64,000 bases of DNA. It comes from Tessaracoccus sp. SD287 (GTDB lineage Bacteria > Actinomycetota > Actinomycetes > Propionibacteriales > Propionibacteriaceae). The stretch's first letter is position 1, and each line of letters starts with the position of its first letter. The position numbers and the translations under genes were made by a program. This document shows, piece by piece, positions 16,061-23,803 of this stretch. The stretch is taken from the NCBI RefSeq assembly GCF_017355265.1, contig NZ_JADIJQ010000011.1, positions 39,252 to 103,251 on the forward strand. Reading direction: 5' to 3'. A model generated the notes under the pieces. The model searched no databases. It was not told where the DNA came from and saw only the letters and a program-made list of their open reading frames with translations.

Positions 16061-17298
16061 GCACCACGATGAACCCATCCACGTCGACGGACGCCGGGAC
16101 GCCGACCGCGCGATTCATCCACGACGAGGGGGAGCACGTCGCGCACAACTACGATCCGCTTCCCGTGGTCGTGTCGACCGCGGAGGACGTCTGGGTGACC
16201 GACGTCGAGGGCAGGCGCTACCTCGACCTGCTGTCGGCCTACTCGGCGCTGAACTTCGGACACCGACACCCCGAGCTGGTGAAGGCGGCCGTCGACCAGA
16301 TCGGCCGGCTCACCCTGACCAGTCGGGCATTCCACAACGCCCAGCTTGGCGCCTTCTGCGCCGCCCTGGCCGAGTTGTGCGGCAAGGACCTCGTGCTGCC
16401 GATGAACACCGGTGCGGAGGCCGTCGAGACCGGCATCAAGGCAGCGCGCGCCTGGGCCTACCGCGTCAAGGGCGTGCCCGCAGACGCCGCGCGGATCATC
16501 GTGGCGGCGGGCAACTTCCACGGCCGCACCACCACGATCGTCGGGTTCAGCGACGACCCCGTCGCCCGGGACGGGTTCGGGCCGTTCACGCCCGGATTCG
16601 TCACCGTCCCCTACCAGGACGCCGCGGCGATCGCGGACGCCATCGACGAGTTCACTGCCGCGGTGCTCATCGAGCCCATCCAGGGTGAGGCCGGCGTCAT
16701 CATCCCGCCGCCGGGCTACTTGAGGGCGGTCCGCGACCTGTGCACCCAGCGCAACGTGCTCCTCATCGCCGACGAGATCCAGTCAGGCCTCGGCCGTGCC
16801 GGCGCGACATTCGCCTGCGACCGCGAGGGCGTCGTCCCCGACCTGTACCTGCTGGGCAAGGCGCTGGGCGGTGGCATCCTGCCGGTGTCGGCCGTCGTCG
16901 GTGACCGTGAGGTCCTGGGGGTGTTCCGTCCGGGCGAACACGGGTCGACCTTCGGCGGGAATCCCGTCGCTGCGGCGGTCGGCCTGCGCGTGGTCGAGCT
17001 GCTGCGCACCGGCGAGTTCCAGGAACGCGCCACGACGCTGGGCCACCACCTCAAAGGTCTGCTCGACGAACTGGTTGGCCACGGCCTCACCGAGGTGCGC
17101 GTGGCTGGACTGTGGGCGGGCGTCGACGTCGAACCGTCGCGCGGCACCGGCCGCGACGTCGCCCGGGGTCTGTTGGCCCGCGGCGTGTTGGTGAAGGACA
17201 CGCACGGCCAGACGATCCGCATCGCACCTCCGCTGACCATTCAGGCCGCCGACCTCAACTGGGCGGTCGAGCAGTTGAGGCTGGTGCTGGCGCGCTGA
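16057..17298 (+). CDS. rocD: Ornithine aminotransferase
   Basis: This PLP-dependent class III aminotransferase moves the delta-amino group of ornithine to 2-oxoglutarate, giving glutamate semialdehyde. It has 413 residues. The PLP-binding lysine is in YLLGKALGGGILPVSAVV. The family markers NTGAEAVETGIKAARAW, GNFHGRTTTIVGFS, EPIQGEAGVIIPP and IADEIQSGLGR are all intact. The ATG overlaps the upstream enzyme's stop and has AGAGGAG just before it, so the two genes form a translationally coupled operon for arginine/ornithine catabolism. The second 68-bp repeat follows within 30 bases. Confidence 0.94.
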   Translation: MSTTMNPSTSTDAGTPTARFIHDEGEHVAHNYDPLPVVVSTAEDVWVTDVEGRRYLDLLSAYSALNFGHRHPELVKAAVDQIGRLTLTSRAFHNAQLGAFCAALAELCGKDLVLPMNTGAEAVETGIKAARAWAYRVKGVPADAARIIVAAGNFHGRTTTIVGFSDDPVARDGFGPFTPGFVTVPYQDAAAIADAIDEFTAAVLIEPIQGEAGVIIPPPGYLRAVRDLCTQRNVLLIADEIQSGLGRAGATFACDREGVVPDLYLLGKALGGGILPVSAVVGDREVLGVFRPGEHGSTFGGNPVAAAVGLRVVELLRTGEFQERATTLGHHLKGLLDELVGHGLTEVRVAGLWAGVDVEPSRGTGRDVARGLLARGVLVKDTHGQTIRIAPPLTIQAADLNWAVEQLRLVLAR

Positions 17299-17324
17299 GG
17301 ACCGCGAAAAGGGTGATCGCGGCT

Positions 17325-17392
17325 AACTGCAACGGATAGCGCCTGGTGCACGGTTTCAACCGCTGCAGGAGCACCGGGGCGTTGCAGGTGGC
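17325..17392 (+). repeat. 68-bp two-hairpin intergenic repeat, copy 2
   Basis: This copy lies between rocD and the next small gene. The first hairpin is GCTAACTG-CAA-CGGATAGC. It keeps the fold of copy 1 through different bases (a U-A pair where copy 1 has C-G, plus one G-U and one mismatch). The second hairpin is TGCA, CGGT-TTCA-ACCG, TGCA with one bulged C. It ends in the shared CAGGTGGC. Confidence 0.8.
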
Positions 17393-17447
17393 CGAAGAGG
17401 CTGCCGGCTGGTGTGTCATGCGGCGGTGGAACGGGCAGAATGGGCAG

Positions 17448-17636
17448 ATGGCCAAGTACCTCGTCTCCCACCCGTGCCAGGACGCCTGCGGCACCATCGA
17501 GACCGACCGTGACGTCCGGGGCGCCCCGGTCTACCTGTGTCCGGGATGTGACTCGCAGTGGTACGAACCGCGCGAGGAGAAGGTCTCTGTGGACCAGAGG
17601 GAGCTCAGCCCGGAGCCCGAGAACCAGCGCTCGTAG
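17448..17636 (+). CDS. Small cysteine-rich protein, zinc-ribbon-like
   Basis: The 62-residue product begins MAKYLVSHPCQDACG and continues with YLCPGCDSQWYEP. Two CxxxC/CxxC-type pairs could hold one zinc ion. The rest is a charged, disordered tail. No family is recognised. The start is uncertain: the frame is open upstream to 17346, but that portion is the hairpin repeat. The cysteine spacing and GC-rich third positions support a real gene, with moderate certainty. Confidence 0.5.
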   Translation: MAKYLVSHPCQDACGTIETDRDVRGAPVYLCPGCDSQWYEPREEKVSVDQRELSPEPENQRS

Positions 17637-17658
17637 CGGCCGCTGCCCCCGTTGCCGG

Positions 17659-17664
17659 TAGTCT
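17659..17664 (+). promoter_or_regulatory. -10 hexamer of trmL, leaderless
   Basis: TAGTCT is followed by five bases and the GTG start at 17670, with no independent ribosome-binding site. Confidence 0.5.
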
Positions 17665-17669
17665 GAGGG

Positions 17670-18140
17670 GTGTTTCATGTGATGTTCCTCGAGCCCCGAA
17701 TCCCACCCAATACGGGCAACGCGATTCGGATGACAGCCGGGGTGGGAGCGACCCTGCACCTGGTCGAACCGCTCGGGTTCGATCTGGAAGCGCCCAAGTT
17801 GCGACGTGCGGGACTGGACTACCACGACCTGGCGTCGGTGGTCGTGCACCCTGATCTCGACGCCGCGTTGGGCAGCGCCGTACTGGCTTCCTCGAGGGTG
17901 TTCGCCTTCACTGCGCACGCGACCCGCTGGTACACCGACATTGAGTTCCGCCCCGGCGATGTGCTGCTCTTCGGTCCCGAACCGACCGGCCTGTCGGACC
18001 AGGTACTGAGCCACGAGCGCGTCACCGAACGAGTGCGGATCCCGATGCTGGAGGGACGCAGATCCCTGAACCTGTCGAATTCTGCGGCCGTGGTGACCTA
18101 CGAGGCATGGCGCCAGCAGGGCTTCGCTGGCGCGATCTGA
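17670..18140 (+). CDS. trmL: tRNA (cytidine/uridine-34-2'-O)-methyltransferase
   Basis: This is a SPOUT-fold methyltransferase that modifies the wobble ribose of tRNA-Leu isoacceptors using S-adenosylmethionine. The 156-residue length is typical. It begins MFHVMFLEPRIPPNTGNAIR, the usual TrmL opening. The knot-forming motifs follow: LLFGPEPTGLSDQVLS (about residues 91-106), RIPMLEGRRSLNLSNSAAVV (about 123-142) and the C-terminal YEAWRQQGF. It starts with GTG. It is convergent with the carboxyethylornithine synthase-like gene, 21 bases away. Confidence 0.93.
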   Translation: MFHVMFLEPRIPPNTGNAIRMTAGVGATLHLVEPLGFDLEAPKLRRAGLDYHDLASVVVHPDLDAALGSAVLASSRVFAFTAHATRWYTDIEFRPGDVLLFGPEPTGLSDQVLSHERVTERVRIPMLEGRRSLNLSNSAAVVTYEAWRQQGFAGAI

Positions 18141-18161
18141 TGCCCGGCGGCAGTCGACAGC

Positions 18162-19361
18162 TCAGTCCGTGGCCGTCCGCAGGTGTGGGTAGGCCGGGTC
18201 GCGACCCTGGAAGCTCAGAATGCTCGGATTCCTGACCACGCCGTCGTGGACCTCGATCGCACGCGTGATGGTCTGGTCCGCGGCCCAGGCAGCGGGCCCC
18301 TCCATCACCGTGCGCAGGAACGGCAGCAGGGCCTCGCTGATCTCCCACGTGGCGGCGTTCCACAAGTACGACGGGCTGTGGTCGACGGCGTAGTAGTGGA
18401 CTCCTCGTCCGACGGTGAACATGGGCTCGTCGAAGGTGCTCGGTCGCGCCCATTCGAAACCCATGCCCGTGTCGCACGAGACGTCGATGATCAGGCTGCC
18501 CGCGGCGAAATGCTCCAGATCGACGGTCCTCAGGTAGGTCAGCGGGGCAGCGACGTCCTGGTAGGTGCAGTTGACCACGATGTCGTGCGAGGCCAGGAAC
18601 TGCGGCAGCAGCACGTCGCCGTCCGTGGTGAGGACCTCGCTGAGGTGGGTCGCACCCTGGTCGGTGTGCAGTTGGGTGATGTGGACGTTGTGGATGGGGG
18701 AGCCGACCGCTGCGACGCCCCGCTGCGTGAGGACCTGGACGTCGTGGATCCCGTGCGCGTTCAGCGCCGTCACCGCGCCTCGTGCCGTCGCGCCGAAGCC
18801 GATGACCACCGCCCTCAGGCGGGGCCCGTAGTCACCGGTCGAACCGACCAGGCTCAGGGCGTGCAGCACCGAGCAGTAGCCGGCCAGCTCATTGTTCTTG
18901 TGGAAGACGTGCAAGCTGATGTCGCCCCGGCGCGACCAGTGGTTCATGGCCTCGAAGGCGATCAACGTCAGCCGATTGTCGATCGCGGCCTGCGCCATGG
19001 CGACATCCTGCACACAGTGCGGCCATCCCCACAGGACGCGCCCGTGTGGCATCGCGGCCACGTCCTCCACTTGCGGCTTGGGCAGCAGCAGCACGTCGGC
19101 GGCGGCGATGACCTGTGAGCGTTCGGCGACCCTGCCCACCCGCGATTCGAGGTAGCCGGGTTCCAGTTGGAAGTCATTGCCGTAACCACGCTCCACGACC
19201 ATCCGGGCGCGCAGGTCGGGGTCGATGCGGTCCAGATGGTGCGGGTGCAGGGGCAGTCGCCGCTCGTTCTCCATCGAGGAGGTGGCCAGGACCCCGAGGC
19301 TGAGCAGACCGCTGGAGGAGTGGCTCGTAGTAGCGAGGGACGAGTCGGTGGCGCCGGACAT
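18162..19361 (-). CDS. N5-(carboxyethyl)ornithine synthase / alanine dehydrogenase family
   Basis: This is a 399-residue NAD(P)-dependent oxidoreductase of the alanine dehydrogenase superfamily. The N-terminal domain has ENERRLPLHPHHLDRI and a DVLLLPKPQ stretch. The nucleotide-binding Rossmann segment is AVVIGFGATARGAVTALNAHG (about residues 184-204). Members closest in layout condense ornithine and pyruvate reductively to N5-(1-carboxyethyl)ornithine. The location next to rocD and a guanidine hydrolase supports an ornithine-linked role, but the substrate is inferred. The ATG at 19361 follows GGGAG. An in-frame upstream start at 19427 would run into the repeat element. Confidence 0.78.
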   Translation of the reverse strand: MSGATDSSLATTSHSSSGLLSLGVLATSSMENERRLPLHPHHLDRIDPDLRARMVVERGYGNDFQLEPGYLESRVGRVAERSQVIAAADVLLLPKPQVEDVAAMPHGRVLWGWPHCVQDVAMAQAAIDNRLTLIAFEAMNHWSRRGDISLHVFHKNNELAGYCSVLHALSLVGSTGDYGPRLRAVVIGFGATARGAVTALNAHGIHDVQVLTQRGVAAVGSPIHNVHITQLHTDQGATHLSEVLTTDGDVLLPQFLASHDIVVNCTYQDVAAPLTYLRTVDLEHFAAGSLIIDVSCDTGMGFEWARPSTFDEPMFTVGRGVHYYAVDHSPSYLWNAATWEISEALLPFLRTVMEGPAAWAADQTITRAIEVHDGVVRNPSILSFQGRDPAYPHLRTATD

Positions 19362-19425
19362 CCGGACTCCCATCCTGGGGGGAACCAGAGGTAGCTCCCG
19401 CCCCGACCCTACGCCGCCCGCATCC

Positions 19426-19493
19426 AACTGCGGCAGTTAAGTCCTGCTGCACGGCTTCACGTCCTGCAGGAGGACCGCACCGTTGCAGGTGGC
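19426..19493 (+). repeat. 68-bp two-hairpin intergenic repeat, copy 3
   Basis: This copy lies just upstream of the carboxyethylornithine synthase-like gene, in the opposite reading sense. The first hairpin is AACTG-CGG-CAGTT. The second keeps the outer TGCA/TGCA pairing with a short inner GGC/GTC stem. It shares GCAGGAGGAC with copy 1 and CCGTTGCAGGTGGC-like ends with copy 2. Confidence 0.8.
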
Positions 19494-19523
19494 GGTCGGC
19501 GGGCGATGACTCAGCATGAAGAG

Positions 19524-19573
19524 GCCCCGCCGTCGGCGCGCTGCACAGCAGGGCAGCGCGCCCACGACGGGGC
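19524..19573 (-). terminator. Strong hairpin 3' of the PIG-L gene
   Basis: GGCGCGCTGC pairs with GCAGCGCGCC, and outside it GCCCCG...CGTCG pairs with CGACGGGGC with a small bulge. It sits 18 bases beyond the minus-strand stop at 19591, without a U tract. Confidence 0.65.
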
Positions 19574-19590
19574 GATGGGGCAGGGGTGGC

Positions 19591-22356
19591 CTACTTCACG
19601 ACAGCGGCTGCTGCCGAGACCTGGGTGCCTGCCTCGAAGGAGGCCAGCACCTGCACCTTCTTGCCGGCCTTCAGCAACGCCTCCAGACCGGCGACGTTCA
19701 GCGTCACCTTGGACGAGCCACGCTGCAGGTTCTGGCGGGCGTGGGCCAGCACCGACTCCCCGTCCCAGACGTAGACCCGGGCGAGTCCCGAACCCGGACC
19801 GTTGATGATGGCGGTGAGGGCGTCCCGGCGTCGCTGCACCGTGGCGATCTTCAGGTCGCGTGACGTGGGCGACCATCCGCCCAGCGGTACACCGTCACCT
19901 GCACTCTGCAGGATCGACTGGGGCGACTCCACCGAGCGCGCCGCGATGTCGGGCAGGATCGGGTCCTTGGGTGCCGGGCCCGCGTCGGCCAGACCCTCAA
20001 GCGACACCTGGCCCCAGCGCCACGGGTCGGCCCGGACGCCGGAGAACGTCGACCAGCCCACCCGCCGTTGGGCCGCCTTGTTCTGGGTGTCCGAGTCGTT
20101 GATCAGGATGTTGAAGCCCATCCGAGCCGGGTCGATGTTGTCGGGCAGCACGGCGAAGGGGATCTTCACCTCCAGGTCGTACCCGGTGTAGGCCGCCTCC
20201 GAGTCAGCCATCGTCACGGCGACCTCCATCCCCGGTGCCGTGATGTGTGCTTCGCCCTGGTAGGCGTCACGGTCGCGGCCGACACCCGCAGGGCCGGTCA
20301 TGCTGCCCATGGACGGCATGATGCCGGCGATGAGGGTCTGGGCCGTGTGCTCGGCGGTGCCCCGGGGGTCGACATAGATCTCGACCGAGTCGGTGCGACG
20401 CTGCCTCTTGTTGTCCTCGATCGGCAGGATCGTCCCGCGGATGTCGTCCTTGACCGACAGGAAGACGTACAGGTTCGACGCGTCGTGGGTCAGCCAGGCC
20501 TGCCCACTGATCGAGGTGGTCGTGCCCCCGGCCGGTGAGCCGTCCCAGATGGTGTCGACGGGGATCGGTGCGCCCGGGTATTCGCCCTCGCTGAGCACGC
20601 CGTTGATGGTGGGCGCCGAGGAGGCGCGCTTGGACGTGTGGCTCGGCACCAGGTTCAGCGTGACGGTGCGCACGGCCGGCGCCCCGGTCGACTGCGTGGT
20701 GATCTGCACCGGCCAGACACCGCGGTTGGCGGGCCGGTTGGCGGTGGGAATGCTGGCGTCGGTGTTGGCGACGGTGATGGACGCGAAGCGCTCCTGCCCC
20801 GACGCCAGGGTGGCGACGTCGAACGTGGACGGCGACGCGCTGAAGCCGGACGGCATCGCAATGCTGACCTGCCCCGCCTGCGCCGACTGGGAGTAGTTGT
20901 GGACCTTGATCCGCAGCTCGCGCGAACGCGACTGGGCCACCGAGAACAACTCGGGGACCAACGCGTCCAGGTGCTTCATCTTCAGCTCGGCGGTCCAGTC
21001 GCGGAACTGGGCGATCTCAGGAAGCGGTTCGATCGTCGCTTCCAGGGCACCCGCGACACGGACGGGTGCCACCGTCTCACCGGAGGTCGCACCCACGGAG
21101 TAGACGGCGCGGACGTTGGCCGTGGCGCCGATGGTGGCGCCGGCGCCGGCCGTCACGGTGAAGGTCACCGTCTGCGAAGCGCCGGAGCGCAGCGCGGCGA
21201 TGGACTGGCGGGCGCTGGTCGACCACCCGGACGGCACCGCGAGGGTCACCGAGCCCGCGCCCAGCGATGCCCGGCGGGGTGCGGTGACGGTGACGGTGAC
21301 CTTGGCGCTCTCACCCGGCACGAACTCGTAGCGCTCGGGGCTGACCTCGATGTGGGTGCCCAGCGGCAGACCGCCGCTGATCGGCAGCGCTGCGCCGCGC
21401 AGCGCAGCATCATTGCCCAACGTGGGCGCCACCAGGGGGCCACGGGTGTGGATGAGGGTGAACCAGGTGCTGGGGATCGCCGCAGGGTCCGACGAGCTGG
21501 GGGCACGCTCGGCCCAGCCCTGGGTGACGTAGGCCCACATGGCCTCGTCGCGCACGGCCGACCACCGCTTGCCGTGCCGTTGGCTCGGGGTGCCGTTCCA
21601 GGCGCCGAAGACGATGTCGCTGGTGACCCGCGGCACGTAGCCCTTGGCGACACCATCCGGGCCGGTCGTCCCGCTGCCGCTGGCGCCGCTCTGCAGAATC
21701 CGGCTCGGGGTCCAGGCCGAGAAGCCCTCGGCGAAGTGCTCGGGGAAGGCGGTCGGGTCACCGGCACGCAGGTAGGCCTCGACGGCGTACATGGCGGCCT
21801 GCTGGTGGTTGCCGTGGTTGCCCTCCACAGCAGAGGGGTTCATCGTGACGATGACCTCAGGCCTGGTGGCGCGGACGACGCGGACGATGCGGTTGAGCAG
21901 GGCGTCGCCGCCCCACACCTTGCGGGACAGCGGTGCGCTGGCGGTGTAGTAGAAATCGAGGGCGTCCAGGTTGTACACGTGGGTGATGCCAGCCAGGCCA
22001 ACCGCGACGCGTTCCTCGGCCTCGCGGAGCAGGCCCAGCGCAGGACCTTCCTCCAGGCCGACGGCATTGCCGCCGCCCTCACCGCGGGTGGTCGTGATGA
22101 CACCGGCCTTCATGCCGCTGTACTCGTTCCACTGGCCGAGCGCACCCAAAGTGCCGGCCTCGTCATCGGGGTGGGCCCCGATGAACAGCACGTTCAGCTT
22201 CACCGACTCCGGATCACTGGTGGCCAGTGCCAACTCGGCCGAGGACAGGGTCATGGTTCCGCCGGCCGCCACGGAGGCGAGTCCGGCCACTCCGCTCGCC
22301 TTCAGGACCGTTCGTCGGGAGGCGTGCAGTGGGGTGGGTTGGTCGTGAGTTGCCAC
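19591..22356 (-). CDS. Tat-exported PIG-L deacetylase with NEW3 and CBM9-like domains
   Basis: This 921-residue protein is predicted to be exported and to remove acetyl groups from an N-acetylated sugar. Near the N-terminus a twin-arginine signal is clear (SRRTVLKASGVAGLASVA). The GlcNAc-PI/LmbE deacetylase domain follows, with zinc ligands in GAHPDDEAGTLG (about residues 60-71) and VEGNHGNHQQA. Two NEW3-like alpha-galactosidase-associated beta domains and a CBM9-like domain (AWLTHDASNLYVFLSVKDD, then DSVEIYVDPRG) make up the remainder. The GTG at 22356 is chosen for its GGAAGGGA site. It is divergent from the ROK regulator and is probably co-regulated with the importer operon. Confidence 0.87.
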   Translation of the reverse strand: MATHDQPTPLHASRRTVLKASGVAGLASVAAGGTMTLSSAELALATSDPESVKLNVLFIGAHPDDEAGTLGALGQWNEYSGMKAGVITTTRGEGGGNAVGLEEGPALGLLREAEERVAVGLAGITHVYNLDALDFYYTASAPLSRKVWGGDALLNRIVRVVRATRPEVIVTMNPSAVEGNHGNHQQAAMYAVEAYLRAGDPTAFPEHFAEGFSAWTPSRILQSGASGSGTTGPDGVAKGYVPRVTSDIVFGAWNGTPSQRHGKRWSAVRDEAMWAYVTQGWAERAPSSSDPAAIPSTWFTLIHTRGPLVAPTLGNDAALRGAALPISGGLPLGTHIEVSPERYEFVPGESAKVTVTVTAPRRASLGAGSVTLAVPSGWSTSARQSIAALRSGASQTVTFTVTAGAGATIGATANVRAVYSVGATSGETVAPVRVAGALEATIEPLPEIAQFRDWTAELKMKHLDALVPELFSVAQSRSRELRIKVHNYSQSAQAGQVSIAMPSGFSASPSTFDVATLASGQERFASITVANTDASIPTANRPANRGVWPVQITTQSTGAPAVRTVTLNLVPSHTSKRASSAPTINGVLSEGEYPGAPIPVDTIWDGSPAGGTTTSISGQAWLTHDASNLYVFLSVKDDIRGTILPIEDNKRQRRTDSVEIYVDPRGTAEHTAQTLIAGIMPSMGSMTGPAGVGRDRDAYQGEAHITAPGMEVAVTMADSEAAYTGYDLEVKIPFAVLPDNIDPARMGFNILINDSDTQNKAAQRRVGWSTFSGVRADPWRWGQVSLEGLADAGPAPKDPILPDIAARSVESPQSILQSAGDGVPLGGWSPTSRDLKIATVQRRRDALTAIINGPGSGLARVYVWDGESVLAHARQNLQRGSSKVTLNVAGLEALLKAGKKVQVLASFEAGTQVSAAAAVVK

Positions 22357-22450
22357 GAGAGGGTCCCTTCCGTTGGGGCGCCACCGCTGTGTGACGCTCC
22401 TCATAATTCATACGCCGTAGCAAGTAGGTTGCGCAAGGGGGTCCACGGAA

Positions 22451-22558
22451 CGAAACTTTCTTCGATTTGCGCTCAGCCCCCGCAGCGCCGGGCTGTTGCG
22501 ACTCCGCATGGATGTTCCGAGAACCCTTGTGCGACGCCTTTCTTCAAGCTATAAAGAA
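22451..22558 (+). promoter_or_regulatory. Promoter and candidate ROK operator
   Basis: TTGTGC (22527-22532), a 17-base spacer and TATAAA (22550-22555) are followed six bases later by the ROK ATG, so the mRNA is probably leaderless. TTTCTT (22539-22544) and AAAGAA (22553-22558) form a perfect inverted repeat over the -10. A related CTTTCTTC occurs at about 22456-22463, nearer the divergent PIG-L promoter. This suggests joint autoregulation. Confidence 0.6.
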
Positions 22559-22561
22559 TCC

Positions 22562-23740
22562 ATGTCAACGGAGATCGCGGCACCAGCAATCGCTGGTTCG
22601 CAGGGTGCTCGACGCCTCGAGAGCGTCGTCAGCGCCCTGTTGCGCCACGGCACGTTGTCGCGCACCGAACTCGCCCGCATCACCGGCTACTCGCAATCGT
22701 CGATGACCGACTCGATCCGCCAGCTGCTCAGGCTCGGGTTCGTCGTCGAGATCGGCCAGGGCAAGTCCACCGGGGGTCGGCGGCGCACCTTGCTCCGCTT
22801 CGAGCGCCGCGCGGTCCTGTTGACGCTGCTGTCCCTGGAAGCCGGACACCTGGTGGCCCGCCAGGTCGACCTGGCCGGGAGCGTGCATGTGCAGGTCGGC
22901 CGCAAGCTCGACCCCCTCGACCCCATGTCCTCGCTGGTCAGCGCCGTCGAGACGCTTCGCCAGGTCGCCGAGGAGGCCTCCATCGGCGCAGTCATCTCAC
23001 TGCCGGGTGTCGTCTCGGCCGAGGGGGACGTGACGCTGGCCCCGGCGCTGGGCGAGGTTCCCGCCCGCCGTGTCCAGGATGTCGTTGCCGAGGCGTCGGG
23101 TCTGCACACCATCGCCGAGAATGACGTGAACCTGATGGCAATGGGCGAGTGGATGGACGGCGCCGGACGTGACGGCGACGACTTCGCCCTGATCTACGTC
23201 GGCGAGGGCATCGGCTCGGCCATGGTGCTCGGCGGCCGCGTCCACCGTGGAGCCACCGGGTCAGCCGGCGAGATCGGGTTCCTGCCGTGGGCCGGACGGG
23301 TCCCGACCAGCAGCAGCACCGTGGGACCCCTCGAACAGGAGTGGTCCATCGCGGCGCTCGCGGCCAAGGCCGAGACCGCAGGCCTGGAACTGGGGGGCCA
23401 GCACGTGGTCGACGTCCTGGAGCGCAGCGGCGCCCCTGAGGCCACCAGACTTCTGGACGACGCGCTCAGCGCCTGGGCCTACGCGGCCATCGTGACTGCC
23501 TGCGTGATCAACCCCGGCCGGATCGTCTTCGCGGGCGAGACCACGCGGCTGTCGCACCAGGGACGCGAGCGACTCGCGGCCCGCGTACACGAGTCGAGCC
23601 CCTCACCGGTGCAGGTGCGCTTCGCCGAACTCGGCGAGTCCGCGATCGTCTGCGGCGCAATTGCCCACCTGCAGAACGCCCCCTGGATTTTCCTGCCCGG
23701 AACCGACGAGAACCGCACCGCCGCACCCCACCCGACCTGA
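22562..23740 (+). CDS. ROK family transcriptional regulator
   Basis: The 392-residue protein has an N-terminal MarR-like winged helix (about 18-78, LLRHGTLSRTELARITGYSQ, then a GKSTGGRRRTLL wing). A C-terminal ROK sugar-binding domain follows (IGAVISLPGVV, YVGEGIGSAMVLGGRVHRGA, TGSAGEIGFLP). The ROK zinc motif CxCGxxGC is missing; the region reads TVGPLEQEWS. The protein is therefore most likely a pure regulator rather than a sugar kinase. Position between the PIG-L gene and the importer operon suggests that it senses the imported sugar or its phosphate. The ATG at 22562 is set by a leaderless promoter. Confidence 0.88.
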   Translation: MSTEIAAPAIAGSQGARRLESVVSALLRHGTLSRTELARITGYSQSSMTDSIRQLLRLGFVVEIGQGKSTGGRRRTLLRFERRAVLLTLLSLEAGHLVARQVDLAGSVHVQVGRKLDPLDPMSSLVSAVETLRQVAEEASIGAVISLPGVVSAEGDVTLAPALGEVPARRVQDVVAEASGLHTIAENDVNLMAMGEWMDGAGRDGDDFALIYVGEGIGSAMVLGGRVHRGATGSAGEIGFLPWAGRVPTSSSTVGPLEQEWSIAALAAKAETAGLELGGQHVVDVLERSGAPEATRLLDDALSAWAYAAIVTACVINPGRIVFAGETTRLSHQGRERLAARVHESSPSPVQVRFAELGESAIVCGAIAHLQNAPWIFLPGTDENRTAAPHPT

Positions 23741-23754
23741 CCACCACCACGTAC

Positions 23755-23783
23755 GGGGCACCCCATCACAAGTTGGGGCACCC
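23755..23783 (+). repeat. Direct repeat and small hairpin before the importer operon
   Basis: GGGGCACCC occurs at 23755-23763 and again at 23775-23783, 20 bases apart. The same stretch can also pair CCCCA with TGGGG (23761-23778). It precedes the AAAGGAGAG ribosome-binding site of the lipoprotein gene, so it may be an operator or a leader hairpin. Confidence 0.4.
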
Positions 23784-23803
23784 ACCACTCAAAGGAGAGA
23801 TTC

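Noticed and set aside
22562..23740. ROK protein as an active glucokinase-type enzyme
   Set aside because: The CxCGxxGC zinc motif is absent and an N-terminal winged helix is present, which is the pattern of ROK repressors.
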